Shown: positions 27,391 to 36,400 of the stretch, in pieces | How the letters are laid out: each line of letters starts with the position of its first letter | How positions within the stretch are numbered: the first letter of the stretch is position 1 | Position numbers and translations under genes: made by a program | The notes under the pieces: model-generated | What the model was told of the DNA's origin: nothing | Seen by the model: the letters and a program-made list of their open reading frames with translations, nothing else | Database searches by the model: none | Assembly (NCBI RefSeq): GCF_041687215.1 | Contig: NZ_JAWLCI010000017.1 | Span: 4,695-68,694 of the forward strand | Length of the DNA stretch: 64,000 bases | Direction: 5' to 3' | DNA from: Mariniphaga sp041687215 | GTDB lineage: Bacteria > Bacteroidota > Bacteroidia > Bacteroidales > Prolixibacteraceae

Positions 27391-28122
27391 TCAAATTTTG
27401 GGTTTTTGCGACTCATAGATTGTAGCTATACCCATGGTTTGCTGAATCCATCTGCATTTTTCAAATCCGGTTTTTTCCAAAATACGAACAAAGTCGTCTC
27501 CATCAGGAAATTCCCTTACCGACTCAGGAAGATAAGTATAGGCTCTGGTATCTTTGGAAACAAGTCTGCCCAGCCATGGAAGCACTTTAGTAAAATAAAA
27601 GAAATATAAACGGCGAAAAACTTTGTTTTTGGGAAGTGAAAATTCAAGTACAATAAACACTCCACCCGGACGCAACACTCTGTAAATTTCGGATAATCCT
27701 TTTTCAAGATTTTCAAAATTACGTACTCCAAATGCAACTATAGCTGAATCGAATGTATAGTTTTCGAAAGGCAATGCTTCTGAATCGGCTTTTTGAAGTT
27801 CAATCAGATGCGACAAACCTTTCTTTTCAATTTTCTGCCTGCCCACATTAAGCATTCCTTCCGAAAGATCGATACCCACAATCTTTTCAGGATGTAGCTT
27901 TGCCGCTGCCACAGCAAAATCAGCCGTTCCAGTGGCAACGTCCAGAATAGACCGGGGTTGAAAGGCACGTAGCATTTTAATAGCCTTGTTACGCCATATT
28001 TTGTCGATATTTGCCGAAAGCAGGTGATTGAGCAAATCGTAACGGTGCGAGATATGATCAAACATCTCCTCAACCTGTCCTTTTTTACTCAGGTTAGAAT
28101 TTTTATACGGAACGGCTGCCAT
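27391..28122 (-). CDS. menG: Demethylmenaquinone methyltransferase
   Basis: A 243-residue UbiE/MenG-type methyltransferase, which makes the last step of menaquinone synthesis using S-adenosylmethionine. The motifs are ISHRYDLLNHLLSANIDKIW at the N-terminus, the SAM site LDVATGTADFAVAAA and the family motif GVRNFENLEKGLSEIYRVLR. The protein is soluble and works at the inner membrane surface. It precedes porT by 62 bases on the same strand. The gene is also called ubiE; menaquinone is the usual quinone in this phylum. Confidence 0.95.
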   Translation of the reverse strand: MAAVPYKNSNLSKKGQVEEMFDHISHRYDLLNHLLSANIDKIWRNKAIKMLRAFQPRSILDVATGTADFAVAAAKLHPEKIVGIDLSEGMLNVGRQKIEKKGLSHLIELQKADSEALPFENYTFDSAIVAFGVRNFENLEKGLSEIYRVLRPGGVFIVLEFSLPKNKVFRRLYFFYFTKVLPWLGRLVSKDTRAYTYLPESVREFPDGDDFVRILEKTGFEKCRWIQQTMGIATIYESQKPKI

Positions 28123-28158
28123 AAAAACTAAAAACCAGTAATTGTATTTGGTGAAATG

Positions 28159-29199
28159 TTATATGCCCGAAGTCATCTTATCGATATAACCAAACGACTT
28201 ATCATCAATCCTTATTTCGCCCTTTGTAATATGGCCTAACATAAAAAACGGGATTTTCCGCTCGGTCATAAAATCAACAAAATCGTCCTCTTTTTCAGAC
28301 TCTACTTCAATCAAAATTCTCCCCATAGCTTCTCCAAACAGGAATGAATCGAGCCTTGTTTCGGCATCTGTGGTGATATCAAATCCAAGTCCGTTTGGAA
28401 TGGCAGCGCGCAGAAGTGTAAAAAACAAACCTCCTTTTCCAACAGGGCTTGCGCTTTGCAACAACTCTAATTGATGCAATTCCTGCAATGCTTCCTGAAT
28501 TTTAATCTCATCATCAATATGGTACGCAGGGAGCGGCGAATCGGAAATTCCATGGTAAAATTCAAGATATTCAGACGAGCCAATGTCTTCAACCGAGCGG
28601 CCTATTAAAAAAATATTTCCACCTTTTTGCTTAAAAGCATGTGTGGTAAGTTTATTTTTATCCTGAACCATTCCAACCATACTAATTATTATGGTAGGCG
28701 GAACCGGTCCGTGGCCGGAAAAATGATCGAACCTGATTTTTTTATCTGAAATTTTCAGTTTAAATTTTTGAGCAGCATTCTCCAAACCCTTTTTTGCCCC
28801 CGAAGCAATATACTGTCCATTCGGATCAGCAAAATTAATGTGGTATAAAAAAGCACTAATTGCAATGGGTTGGGCTCCTATACAAAGCATTTTTCGCGTA
28901 GCTCTCGAAATCAAAATCTCAGTGGCTTTTTGCGGATCATTTTGCAGGTGATGATGAAATGCATGAGTGCTCAAAGCCATGCTGGCGCCCGTACTGTCAA
29001 TATCAAACAATCCAATTTCGTCGTTATCGCCATCGCCAATGGAATCCGGGGAGATTCCGGCTTCACTAAAATCGTTGAAATAATTGATACTCGACAAGTT
29101 GGGATTAACCATCAGCGAATAAATTATATTTTCAATATCAACAGGTTCAGGCAGTGAATCCAGGTTGATTTCATTTTCTTGCTGCATTGTGTCTTTCAT
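28159..29199 (-). CDS. AIR-synthase/PurL-related protein (half-length)
   Basis: A 346-residue protein of the PurM/PurL ATP-binding superfamily. It has IGDGDNDEIGLFDIDSTGAS and STHAFHHHLQNDPQKATEIL (the N-terminal dimer-fold part), then GGNIFLIGRSVEDIGSSEYL and SPVGKGGLFFTLLRAAIPNG (the C-terminal part). It corresponds to only one of the two repeated halves of FGAM synthase PurL. It lacks a glutaminase and cannot be assigned to purine synthesis with confidence. In annotation such genes are called AIR synthase-related. It lies upstream of menG with a 36-base gap. Confidence 0.75.
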   Translation of the reverse strand: MKDTMQQENEINLDSLPEPVDIENIIYSLMVNPNLSSINYFNDFSEAGISPDSIGDGDNDEIGLFDIDSTGASMALSTHAFHHHLQNDPQKATEILISRATRKMLCIGAQPIAISAFLYHINFADPNGQYIASGAKKGLENAAQKFKLKISDKKIRFDHFSGHGPVPPTIIISMVGMVQDKNKLTTHAFKQKGGNIFLIGRSVEDIGSSEYLEFYHGISDSPLPAYHIDDEIKIQEALQELHQLELLQSASPVGKGGLFFTLLRAAIPNGLGFDITTDAETRLDSFLFGEAMGRILIEVESEKEDDFVDFMTERKIPFFMLGHITKGEIRIDDKSFGYIDKMTSGI

Positions 29200-29233
29200 A
29201 CGTAAATGGTTTTTCTGGTAATTAAAGCAAAAG

Positions 29234-29241
29234 CAAAGGTA
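29234..29241 (-). promoter_or_regulatory. Candidate -7 element for the AIR-synthase-related gene
   Basis: TACCTTTG on the minus strand matches TAnnTTTG and lies 35 bases before the ATG at 29199. The -33 region is weak (TATG at 19 bases). The call rests on the -7 match alone. Confidence 0.35.
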
Positions 29242-29315
29242 ATTAAGTAAGCGATTTTTCCATAAAATTAGCTATTTTTTTTAATTTCGGCACAGGAATA
29301 AAAAGCTGCAAAACC

Positions 29316-30080
29316 ATGAAAAAGATTGTTTTAATTACAGGTGCAACAGCCGGAATTGGTGAGGCTACAGCTCATTTGCTTGCTCAAAATAATTTTAACC
29401 TGATTATTACCGGAAGAAGAAACGAAAGACTGAATGGCCTAAAAGAAAAAATAGAAAATGAAACCGAAGCAAAAGTTTTCGCGCTGAATTTCGACATCAG
29501 AAGCAAGCCGGAAACAGAAAAAGCCTTTGAAAGCCTGCCAGAGAGCTGGAAAAACATTGATATTCTGATAAATAATGCCGGACTTGCTGCCGGCCTGAGC
29601 AGGATTGACAACGGAGATACCGATGACTGGGAACGGATGATTGACACCAATATAAAGGGCTTACTTTATATTACACAACTGGTTTCAGCAAAAATGATTG
29701 AAAGGAAAGAAGGGCATATTGTAAATATTTCATCTATTGCGGGAAAAGAAACCTACCCAATGGGAAATGTTTACTGTGCTACCAAACATGCTGTGCAAGC
29801 ACTCACAAAAGGGATGCGTATTGATTTTCTGAAATACGGAATAAAAGTTTCTTCAGTAGCTCCGGGTGCTGTTGACACTGAATTTTCGCTGGTACGATTT
29901 AAGGGTGATGAACAACGTGCAAAAAGTGTTTACGAAGGTTTTACACCCCTTTTTGCACAGGATATTGCAGAAACAATCCTTTTTGTGGTTACCCGTCCGA
30001 AACACTTAAACATTGATGATATTCTTGTTATGCCAACCGACCAGGCTTTTTCGCGTGATTTTAACCGGGAAAAAGGCTAA
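29316..30080 (+). CDS. SDR-family oxidoreductase (YdfG-like)
   Basis: A 254-residue short-chain dehydrogenase. The cofactor motif TGATAGIGEATAHLL starts at residue 8, NNAGLAAGLSRI is the second Rossmann motif, and the catalytic serine and YxxxK are in NISSIAGKETYPMGNVYCAT followed by K. It resembles YdfG-type NADP-dependent 3-hydroxy acid/serine dehydrogenases; the substrate is uncertain. It starts a plus-strand group with the glycosyltransferase and the two-component genes (24-base gap to the next ATG). Confidence 0.92.
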   Translation: MKKIVLITGATAGIGEATAHLLAQNNFNLIITGRRNERLNGLKEKIENETEAKVFALNFDIRSKPETEKAFESLPESWKNIDILINNAGLAAGLSRIDNGDTDDWERMIDTNIKGLLYITQLVSAKMIERKEGHIVNISSIAGKETYPMGNVYCATKHAVQALTKGMRIDFLKYGIKVSSVAPGAVDTEFSLVRFKGDEQRAKSVYEGFTPLFAQDIAETILFVVTRPKHLNIDDILVMPTDQAFSRDFNREKG

Positions 30081-30103
30081 CTTTGCAGTTACATAAAAAT
30101 AAC

Positions 30104-30814
30104 ATGTCAGAAGCAATTGTAATAACACCTGTTAAAGATTCACCCGAAACAACTGACAAAACAATTGAAGCTGTTTGCCAGTCGGATTGTGACATTGAAT
30201 ATTCCGTTTTTAACGATTTCAGCCAGCCAAAAACAAAACAACTTTTGCTGGAAAAACAAAAAAGATGGAACTTTCATCTCGTTCATCTTGAAGATGTTAC
30301 AGATAATCCATCTCCAAACTATAAATTAGTGCTGGAAACCGCACAAAAAATGGCAATTGAAAAAAAATTGCCCTTAATTATTGTAGAATCTGATGTAATT
30401 ATTAAAAAAGACACACTGAGCCAGTTGTTAAAACTTGCAAAATCAAAAGAAAATGCGGGTTTGGTTGGCGCAATTACCGTTGATAAACAAAACAATTATA
30501 ATTTCCCCTACACCTTTGAAAAAATAAAAAACAACCATACGGTTGAAACATCGCACAGTTTAAGTTTTTGCTGCACCTACCTTTCCCTGCCTTTTCTTCA
30601 AAATTTCAATTTTTCAGAATTGTCATCAAAAAAAGATTGGTATGATGTTACCATTAGCAGACAGGCAAAAAAAGCCGGATTTAAAAACTATCTGGCTAAA
30701 GGAATTGAGGTACTGCATCTTCCACACTCCAGCAGACCATGGAAAAATTTAAAATACAGTAATCCGTTACTTTATTATTATAAAAAACTGATTCATAAAC
30801 GCGACCGAATCTGA
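30104..30814 (+). CDS. Family 2-like glycosyltransferase
   Basis: This 236-residue soluble protein starts with MSEAIVITPVKDSPETTDKT, the first strand of a GT-A nucleotide-sugar-binding fold. It has PLIIVESDVIIKKDTL at the DxD position (here ESDV). The later KKDWYDVTISRQAKKAGFKN matches the acceptor-side region of family 2 enzymes. The start is set at ATG 30104; a TTG at 30083 would add seven unusual residues. Donor and acceptor are unknown. Its stop codon overlaps the histidine-kinase start by one base, so the two are translationally coupled. Confidence 0.75.
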   Translation: MSEAIVITPVKDSPETTDKTIEAVCQSDCDIEYSVFNDFSQPKTKQLLLEKQKRWNFHLVHLEDVTDNPSPNYKLVLETAQKMAIEKKLPLIIVESDVIIKKDTLSQLLKLAKSKENAGLVGAITVDKQNNYNFPYTFEKIKNNHTVETSHSLSFCCTYLSLPFLQNFNFSELSSKKDWYDVTISRQAKKAGFKNYLAKGIEVLHLPHSSRPWKNLKYSNPLLYYYKKLIHKRDRI

Positions 30815-31878
30815 TGCCATTTTTCAAACAAAATAATTTTTTAAAAATTGCTTCCCATCTGGGGTTCTGGCTAATCAGCATGGGATTAACTCTTCTGCTT
30901 TTTTATTATTATGAAGACAGAGTACATTTCGATTTGGTAATACTTTCAAAAGCATTTATTACTAATCTGGGGTTTGCCATTGCAGTATATATAAACCTGC
31001 TGGTGCTGATTCCCGGATTTTTAAAACGCAAAAATTATATATTTTATGTATTCTGGCTAATGGTATTGCTGACCCTTTCAAGCCTGTTCATCCAGTTTTT
31101 GCTCATGTTTCCACTTCGGAATATCCTCCAAGTTGGATTTAGATTTCGCTCTTTCGATATTAACCTGCATGCTGCATATTTTTCTACAACACTTATTTTT
31201 GTGGCATTTACATCCTTTTTAAAATTTATCAGAGATTGGCTAACTATGCAGGACCTGAATCTAAAACTTGCAAAAATTGAACAACAGAAACTTGAAGCTG
31301 AACTCAAAACGCTGAAAGGACAGCTTAATCCCCATTTTCTGTTCAATTCATTAAATAATATTTACTCCCTGGCATTGGTTCATTCGGAAAAGGTTCCTGA
31401 TTTAATTTTACAACTGGCAGATTTAATGCGTCATATTATTTACGAATCGCGCGAAAATTATATTTCCCTGGAAAAAGAAATTGAATTTGTCACCAATTTT
31501 GTTGCACTACAAAAAATACGTGCTTCCGAAAACGTAAATATCGAATTTAAAATAAACGGGGAAGTGCCCTCCTCTAAAATTGCTCCACTAATATTTGAAC
31601 CGTTTATTGATAATGCCTTTAAACATGGTCTTCCGGGAACAAATGGCAAGGATTTTATTCACATCTCTTTTGATTTTGAGACCCCGGGCTGGATAAAATT
31701 CAGTATAGAAAACAATTATGAACAGTTTCCCAAAAGTATCAGAAAAAAGGATGGCGGAATAGGAATAGAAAATGTGAGACAACGATTAAACCATTTGTAT
31801 TCTTCCAAAGATTACAATCTGCAAATTCAACATCAAAACAATAAACACCTTGTAAACCTGAAGTTAAAACTTAAATAA
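30814..31878 (+). CDS. LytS/YehU-type sensor histidine kinase
   Basis: The 354-residue protein begins with four transmembrane helices (residues about 12-145) and a short coiled coil (LKLAKIEQQKLEAELKTLKG). The His_kinase domain then carries the phosphoacceptor histidine in LNPHFLFNSLNNIYSL. A C-terminal HATPase module follows, with PLIFEPFIDNAFKHG as N box and GGIGIENVRQRL as G box. There is no separate periplasmic sensor domain, so the membrane segments probably sense the signal. The partner regulator follows after one base. Confidence 0.92.
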   Translation: MPFFKQNNFLKIASHLGFWLISMGLTLLLFYYYEDRVHFDLVILSKAFITNLGFAIAVYINLLVLIPGFLKRKNYIFYVFWLMVLLTLSSLFIQFLLMFPLRNILQVGFRFRSFDINLHAAYFSTTLIFVAFTSFLKFIRDWLTMQDLNLKLAKIEQQKLEAELKTLKGQLNPHFLFNSLNNIYSLALVHSEKVPDLILQLADLMRHIIYESRENYISLEKEIEFVTNFVALQKIRASENVNIEFKINGEVPSSKIAPLIFEPFIDNAFKHGLPGTNGKDFIHISFDFETPGWIKFSIENNYEQFPKSIRKKDGGIGIENVRQRLNHLYSSKDYNLQIQHQNNKHLVNLKLKLK

Positions 31879-31879
31879 A

Positions 31880-32596
31880 ATGGAAATTAAAACCTTAATT
31901 GTTGACGATGAACCCCTGGCTCAAAACGTAATTGAACAGTATGCAAAAAAATTACCGCAACTGAAAATAGTGGACAAATGCAACGATGCAATTTGTGCCC
32001 ACCAGGCTTTGCAAAACAATCACATTGATTTAATTTTTCTTGATATCAATATGCCAAAACTTTCAGGGATTTCGTTTTTAAAAAATCTCAAAAATCCACC
32101 ATTAGTTATTTTCACAACGGCATATTCAGAATATGCGCTGGAAGGTTTTGAACTAAATGCATTGGATTACCTAAAAAAACCTTTTAGTTTCGAGCGGTTT
32201 TGCAAGGCTTGTTTTAAAGCGGAAGAGCTACTCAGACTGAAACAGGCCGATCAAAAAACGGAACCAATAAAGGAGGAAAAACAGAATTTCTTTTTCGTAA
32301 AATCAAATAAAAAAACGTATAAAGTTAAGTTTTCTGAAATTTACTATGTGGAAGGGCTTGGTGATTACGTGCAGTTGCACCTCACAGACCAGAAAATTGT
32401 TGCGAATCTTTCCATGAAAAAAATGATGGAAATACTTCCTGAACAGGAGTTTTACCGTATCCATAAATCCTTCATTATCTCACTCCAAAAACTGGAATTG
32501 GTAGAGGGAAATTCAGTAAAAATAAACAATAAACGTTTACCCATTGGGAACAGCTACCGGCAACAGTTTATGGATTACATTAATGAACACATGTAA
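31880..32596 (+). CDS. LytTR-family response regulator
   Basis: A 238-residue response regulator. The receiver domain (about 1-120) has the acidic pair in VDDEPLAQN, the phosphoacceptor Asp in LIFLDINMPKLSG, and KKPFSFERF with the conserved lysine. The LytTR DNA-binding domain (about 138-236) shows FVKSNKKTYKVKFSEIYYVE and EFYRIHKSFIISL. It pairs with the preceding LytS-type kinase. LytTR regulators often control surface polysaccharide or adhesion genes; target sites cannot be seen here. Its stop codon abuts the convergent nitroreductase gene with no spacer. Confidence 0.93.
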   Translation: MEIKTLIVDDEPLAQNVIEQYAKKLPQLKIVDKCNDAICAHQALQNNHIDLIFLDINMPKLSGISFLKNLKNPPLVIFTTAYSEYALEGFELNALDYLKKPFSFERFCKACFKAEELLRLKQADQKTEPIKEEKQNFFFVKSNKKTYKVKFSEIYYVEGLGDYVQLHLTDQKIVANLSMKKMMEILPEQEFYRIHKSFIISLQKLELVEGNSVKINNKRLPIGNSYRQQFMDYINEHM

Positions 32597-33337
32597 TCAA
32601 TCCATAAATCCCTGTTCACGTAAGGTTTGAATCATTTTTTCCGAAAAAAATTCATTGTCTGATTTTTTATAACGAACATCAGTAAAGACCTGCGCAAGAG
32701 TTTCTTTGTCATTCTCTTTAACAAATTCTTTCATCGACTCCAGATTTTCTTTATAAGAATATAAATCTCTGATAACATCTTCCGTATAATCCTTATATTT
32801 TTCGCGATGAATGATACAACGAATTGGAATCCTGTCCGTGAGGTTCGGAATTTCTTCAGGATAACCAAGTGCAATAGTAGTAACAGGAAAGGTTAATTTG
32901 GGCAGTTCCAAAACATTTATAATTTCTTTTGCATTGTAGGTAGTCGTTCCCAAATAACAAATGCCGAGCCCATAATTCTCAGCAGCTACACAAGTATTCT
33001 GTGCAACCAGAAGTGCGTCAATCGCAGCAGTAAAAAACGAAAGAAAATTTGCATATCCTGGTTCGGCTTTATTGTTTTTGCACCATTTGGAAAAACGATT
33101 GAAATCAGCAACAAACGTGAGTAAAACCGGAGCGCTTACAGCAACTGACTGATTAAAATGTAGTGGCGCCAGTTTCTGTTTCATTTCTGCATCCTCAGTA
33201 ATAATAACACTGTACAACTGCATGTTGCCAGTTGTTGATGCACGGGAGCCGGAACAGATAATACTTTCAAGTAATTTTGGTTCAATTGCCTTTTGCAGAA
33301 AATTCCGCACTGTAACGTGTCTATTTAAAAGTTCCAT
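32597..33337 (-). CDS. Nitroreductase-family FMN oxidoreductase (NfsA/Frp-like)
   Basis: A 246-residue flavin reductase of the NADPH-dependent NfsA/FRP group. MELLNRHVTVRNFLQKAI is the usual start, ICSGSRASTTGNMQLYSVII binds FMN, and YGLGICYLGTTTYNAKEIIN and FPVTTIALGYPEE are conserved in the family. I use ATG 33337, not the upstream reading from 33409, which would add 24 hydrophobic residues. The natural substrate may be nitro compounds, quinones or free flavin. It is monocistronic. Confidence 0.87.
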   Translation of the reverse strand: MELLNRHVTVRNFLQKAIEPKLLESIICSGSRASTTGNMQLYSVIITEDAEMKQKLAPLHFNQSVAVSAPVLLTFVADFNRFSKWCKNNKAEPGYANFLSFFTAAIDALLVAQNTCVAAENYGLGICYLGTTTYNAKEIINVLELPKLTFPVTTIALGYPEEIPNLTDRIPIRCIIHREKYKDYTEDVIRDLYSYKENLESMKEFVKENDKETLAQVFTDVRYKKSDNEFFSEKMIQTLREQGFMD

Positions 33338-33388
33338 ATTATAAAAATGGTTTATTGCAACAAAAATAAGTAATCCGTATCTGACTAG

Positions 33389-33423
33389 AAAGTAATAGTA
33401 TGACTTCAAGTAATACCATCACA
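33389..33423. repeat. Dispersed 34-base hairpin element, copy 1
   Basis: This stretch (AGTAATAGTATGACTT then AAGTAATACCATCAC) matches 28 of 34 positions of the hairpin at 60982-61016. Read on the minus strand the arms still pair with the help of G-U wobbles, so the fold is largely kept despite the differences. It lies upstream of the nitroreductase gene and downstream of the giant-gene terminator. Confidence 0.45.
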
Positions 33424-33434
33424 AAAAAAGACAA

Positions 33435-33470
33435 TAAAAAAGGGGAAAGCTGATGCTTCCCCCCTTTTTA
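33435..33470 (-). terminator. Terminator of the giant T9SS gene
   Basis: On the minus strand an A-rich/GGGG...CCCC/T-rich hairpin with a four-base ATCA loop and one or two mismatches is followed by TTTTTT. It lies 17 bases behind the stop codon of the 2075-residue protein gene. Confidence 0.75.
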
Positions 33471-33486
33471 ATCAATCAATTCGGTA

Positions 33487-36400
33487 TTACCTTTTAACAA
33501 TCCTTTCTGTTTTGGCGAGTCCGTCTTCAGTAAACATACTTACAACGTACACACCGCTTACCAGATTTGCAGTACGGATTTCACGGGTCGGATATTCTAA
33601 GTCGATAACTCGCTGACCAGCAATATTGGTAATAAGTACCCTGGTCAGTTTACTGTGGTTTTCGATAGTAATTCTGTCGTTGAACGGATTCGGATATACT
33701 TTGAACTCAACTCCTGAAATAATAGGAGCAGGTGTAGCACCCAGGTCAACAATGTCAGATTCCATCCTTGGCTCAAGTTTGAACGCTTCCAGACGAGTAT
33801 TTACAATACCAGTTACATGGTAGAAAGTGCTGTCAGTCGGTTCAAATGCATACAACCAGTCGTTAACAATTACGTCGTCGGTTGGTTCGTAGTACACTGA
33901 CCATTCACCGTTGCCTTCATCAGCAGGTCTTGCACGACCTCCCTCTACTGTAACAAGCACGCTTTCCCACATTTCGTTTTCAGCGTCTGATGGAGAATCA
34001 GCAACAATTGCTTCAACCACAAGAGGAGCATCAATCATGGTTACCTCAGCAGCAGTTAAAGTAGTTACCGTAGCAACTTCAGTTACAGAACCAACAACTT
34101 CAACACCATCACCTATTTCGAGGTCTGAAGCATCAGCGTATTCTACCCAAATACCGCTCCATGCAGCATTTGCATCCTGCATAAAGAATCCTTCGCCGGC
34201 AGAAACACCTGTAACAGTACCCGTTACAACTACTACGTCTTCAGCAGGTACAGCGGTTTGAGCACCTTCACCCTGAATTTCAGCAATGGTGAGCGGCATT
34301 GGAACAGCTACAACCTCAACATTCAACGTTCTTTCACATTCACCAAACATATATACAAATGTGTGCATACCTTCTGCAAGCATGGTATCAACACCAGCTT
34401 CGGTATCAACAAACTCAGTTTCGTAATTAATATACGTTTCTACGATAGTATCGCGGGTTACGTAATCACCTACTACTTCTACAATTTCTACTGTACCACA
34501 TTCATGTGAATCCATTCCAATAATATTGTATGTACCCCTTGGCAGTGTAAAGGTCATTTCAGTCATTACACTGTCGTCAACCATTACCATGTAAGGTCCA
34601 ACACCACCGGAAACAGTTACAGTAAACGTTTCACTGCATTCTGTAGTTTCTAAGATTTCGATATCGGCAACCACTTCACTTTGAATATAATCAAAAGTAA
34701 AGGTGTCAATGGCAGATACACAACCTTCGCTATCTTCTACATAAATTGCATAGTGCCTGTCACCGATAAATTCAGCATCGAATTCGAATAAATCTTCTAT
34801 GGTAATTGATTCATCGAACCAACCATTGTAAGCAGTATATTCATCGTCTCCGGTTGTAAAATCATCATCTTCAAATTGTTTGTAATAAACCATGAAGGAA
34901 CGATCAGGTGTGCCAGTTGCATTAATTCTTACCTTGGCGTAATCAAGATTTGCACAAGACAAGTCATTAACTGTGAATTCAACTTCAAGCGGAGTTTCGA
35001 GATAGATAGTATCTAATGCTTCGCAGTCATTTTCATCTCTAACCTGAACCGTGAATGTGTTACCAACTTCAACCAGGAATGAACTTCCAAGATTTTGCCA
35101 TGGAGTATGGATTACACCATTTTTCCATAACTGGTATTCATAATCACCGGTTCCACCTTCAGCAATGGCTTCAATAACTCCGTCAACAGCGCCGAAACAA
35201 GTTGTTCCGTCAACAATTTCCAGACTTACTGTTAATTCATCCGGTTGATCAACAAAAATGGTATCAATCGCAGAAATACAGCCATTATCATCGGTAACAG
35301 TTACTTCAAATCCTTCTTCAGAACTTGCAGGAACACCACCTAAAATATAAAGGCCACCTGTATTAGGTTCAATATCCATATAAGTAGAGTCAACTGTTTC
35401 TCCAGCAGCGCTGGTTCCCCAAACGCGTGCATTGTATGTACCTGAGCCACCGATAATATTAACTAAATGAACTTGTCCATCCCATGCACCGAAGCAAGAA
35501 GGTAGTCTGTAATGAACCATAGCAGGATCACCCATTGTATGGAAGGCCCATTCAATAGAATCAGGTTGTTCAACTTTTACACGCCATTTGTTTACCGGTA
35601 AACTATTTTCGTATTGACCGCCAACAATACAGCCGTTTGCATCCATTACCCAGGTAACCCAGGTTCCGGCGCCTACATTGAACTCATTGCTTTCCTGCCA
35701 TTCGTCTGAATCTTCATCCGGGTGGTTCGGAACAAGGATATGTCCGTCAGGCTCAATTGATAAGCCAGCCCAGTATTTGTAAGGTGCAGTACCACCGTCA
35801 GCATTCAGAACAAATTGTCCGTCTTCACCTCCGTAACAGGTAACATCATTTACCCATTCCGGATCAAGTGTCAAGTAGGTAGCAGGTTCATTTACTTCCC
35901 AAGATTCAACTGTAGTTGAAGGTCCATCAAACTGACCTGTAGTTGGAGCCAATGTACAACCATTTGCATCCATAATGCGCACGGTGTAGTGTGAATGTGC
36001 CAAATCGGTAAAGGTATATGCATTATCATCACCAGACCTAATCCAGCCACTATCATAATCACTTCCAGTAATTTGTATATCAAAACCATCATTTGCAGTA
36101 CCTTCAAGGTCATAAGGAATTCCGCCACTGATAATTTCTACAGTTAAGGTACCGTCTGAACCATCTTTACAGCTTACATCTTCAATTACAACTGTATATG
36201 TAATTGGTTCGGGTGAGTCAATGGTAAACGGAACAGAATATTCACAATCAAGATTTTGTAATGTATCAACAGCATCATAATTGTAAGCATCTCTGATATA
36301 CAGAACATGGTCGCCTGCTGGTAAATTGTCGTATGTTAAATCTGATGACCAGGTTCCGTCGTTTATTTTGAATTCATAAAGAGTATAACCATCCCATCCG

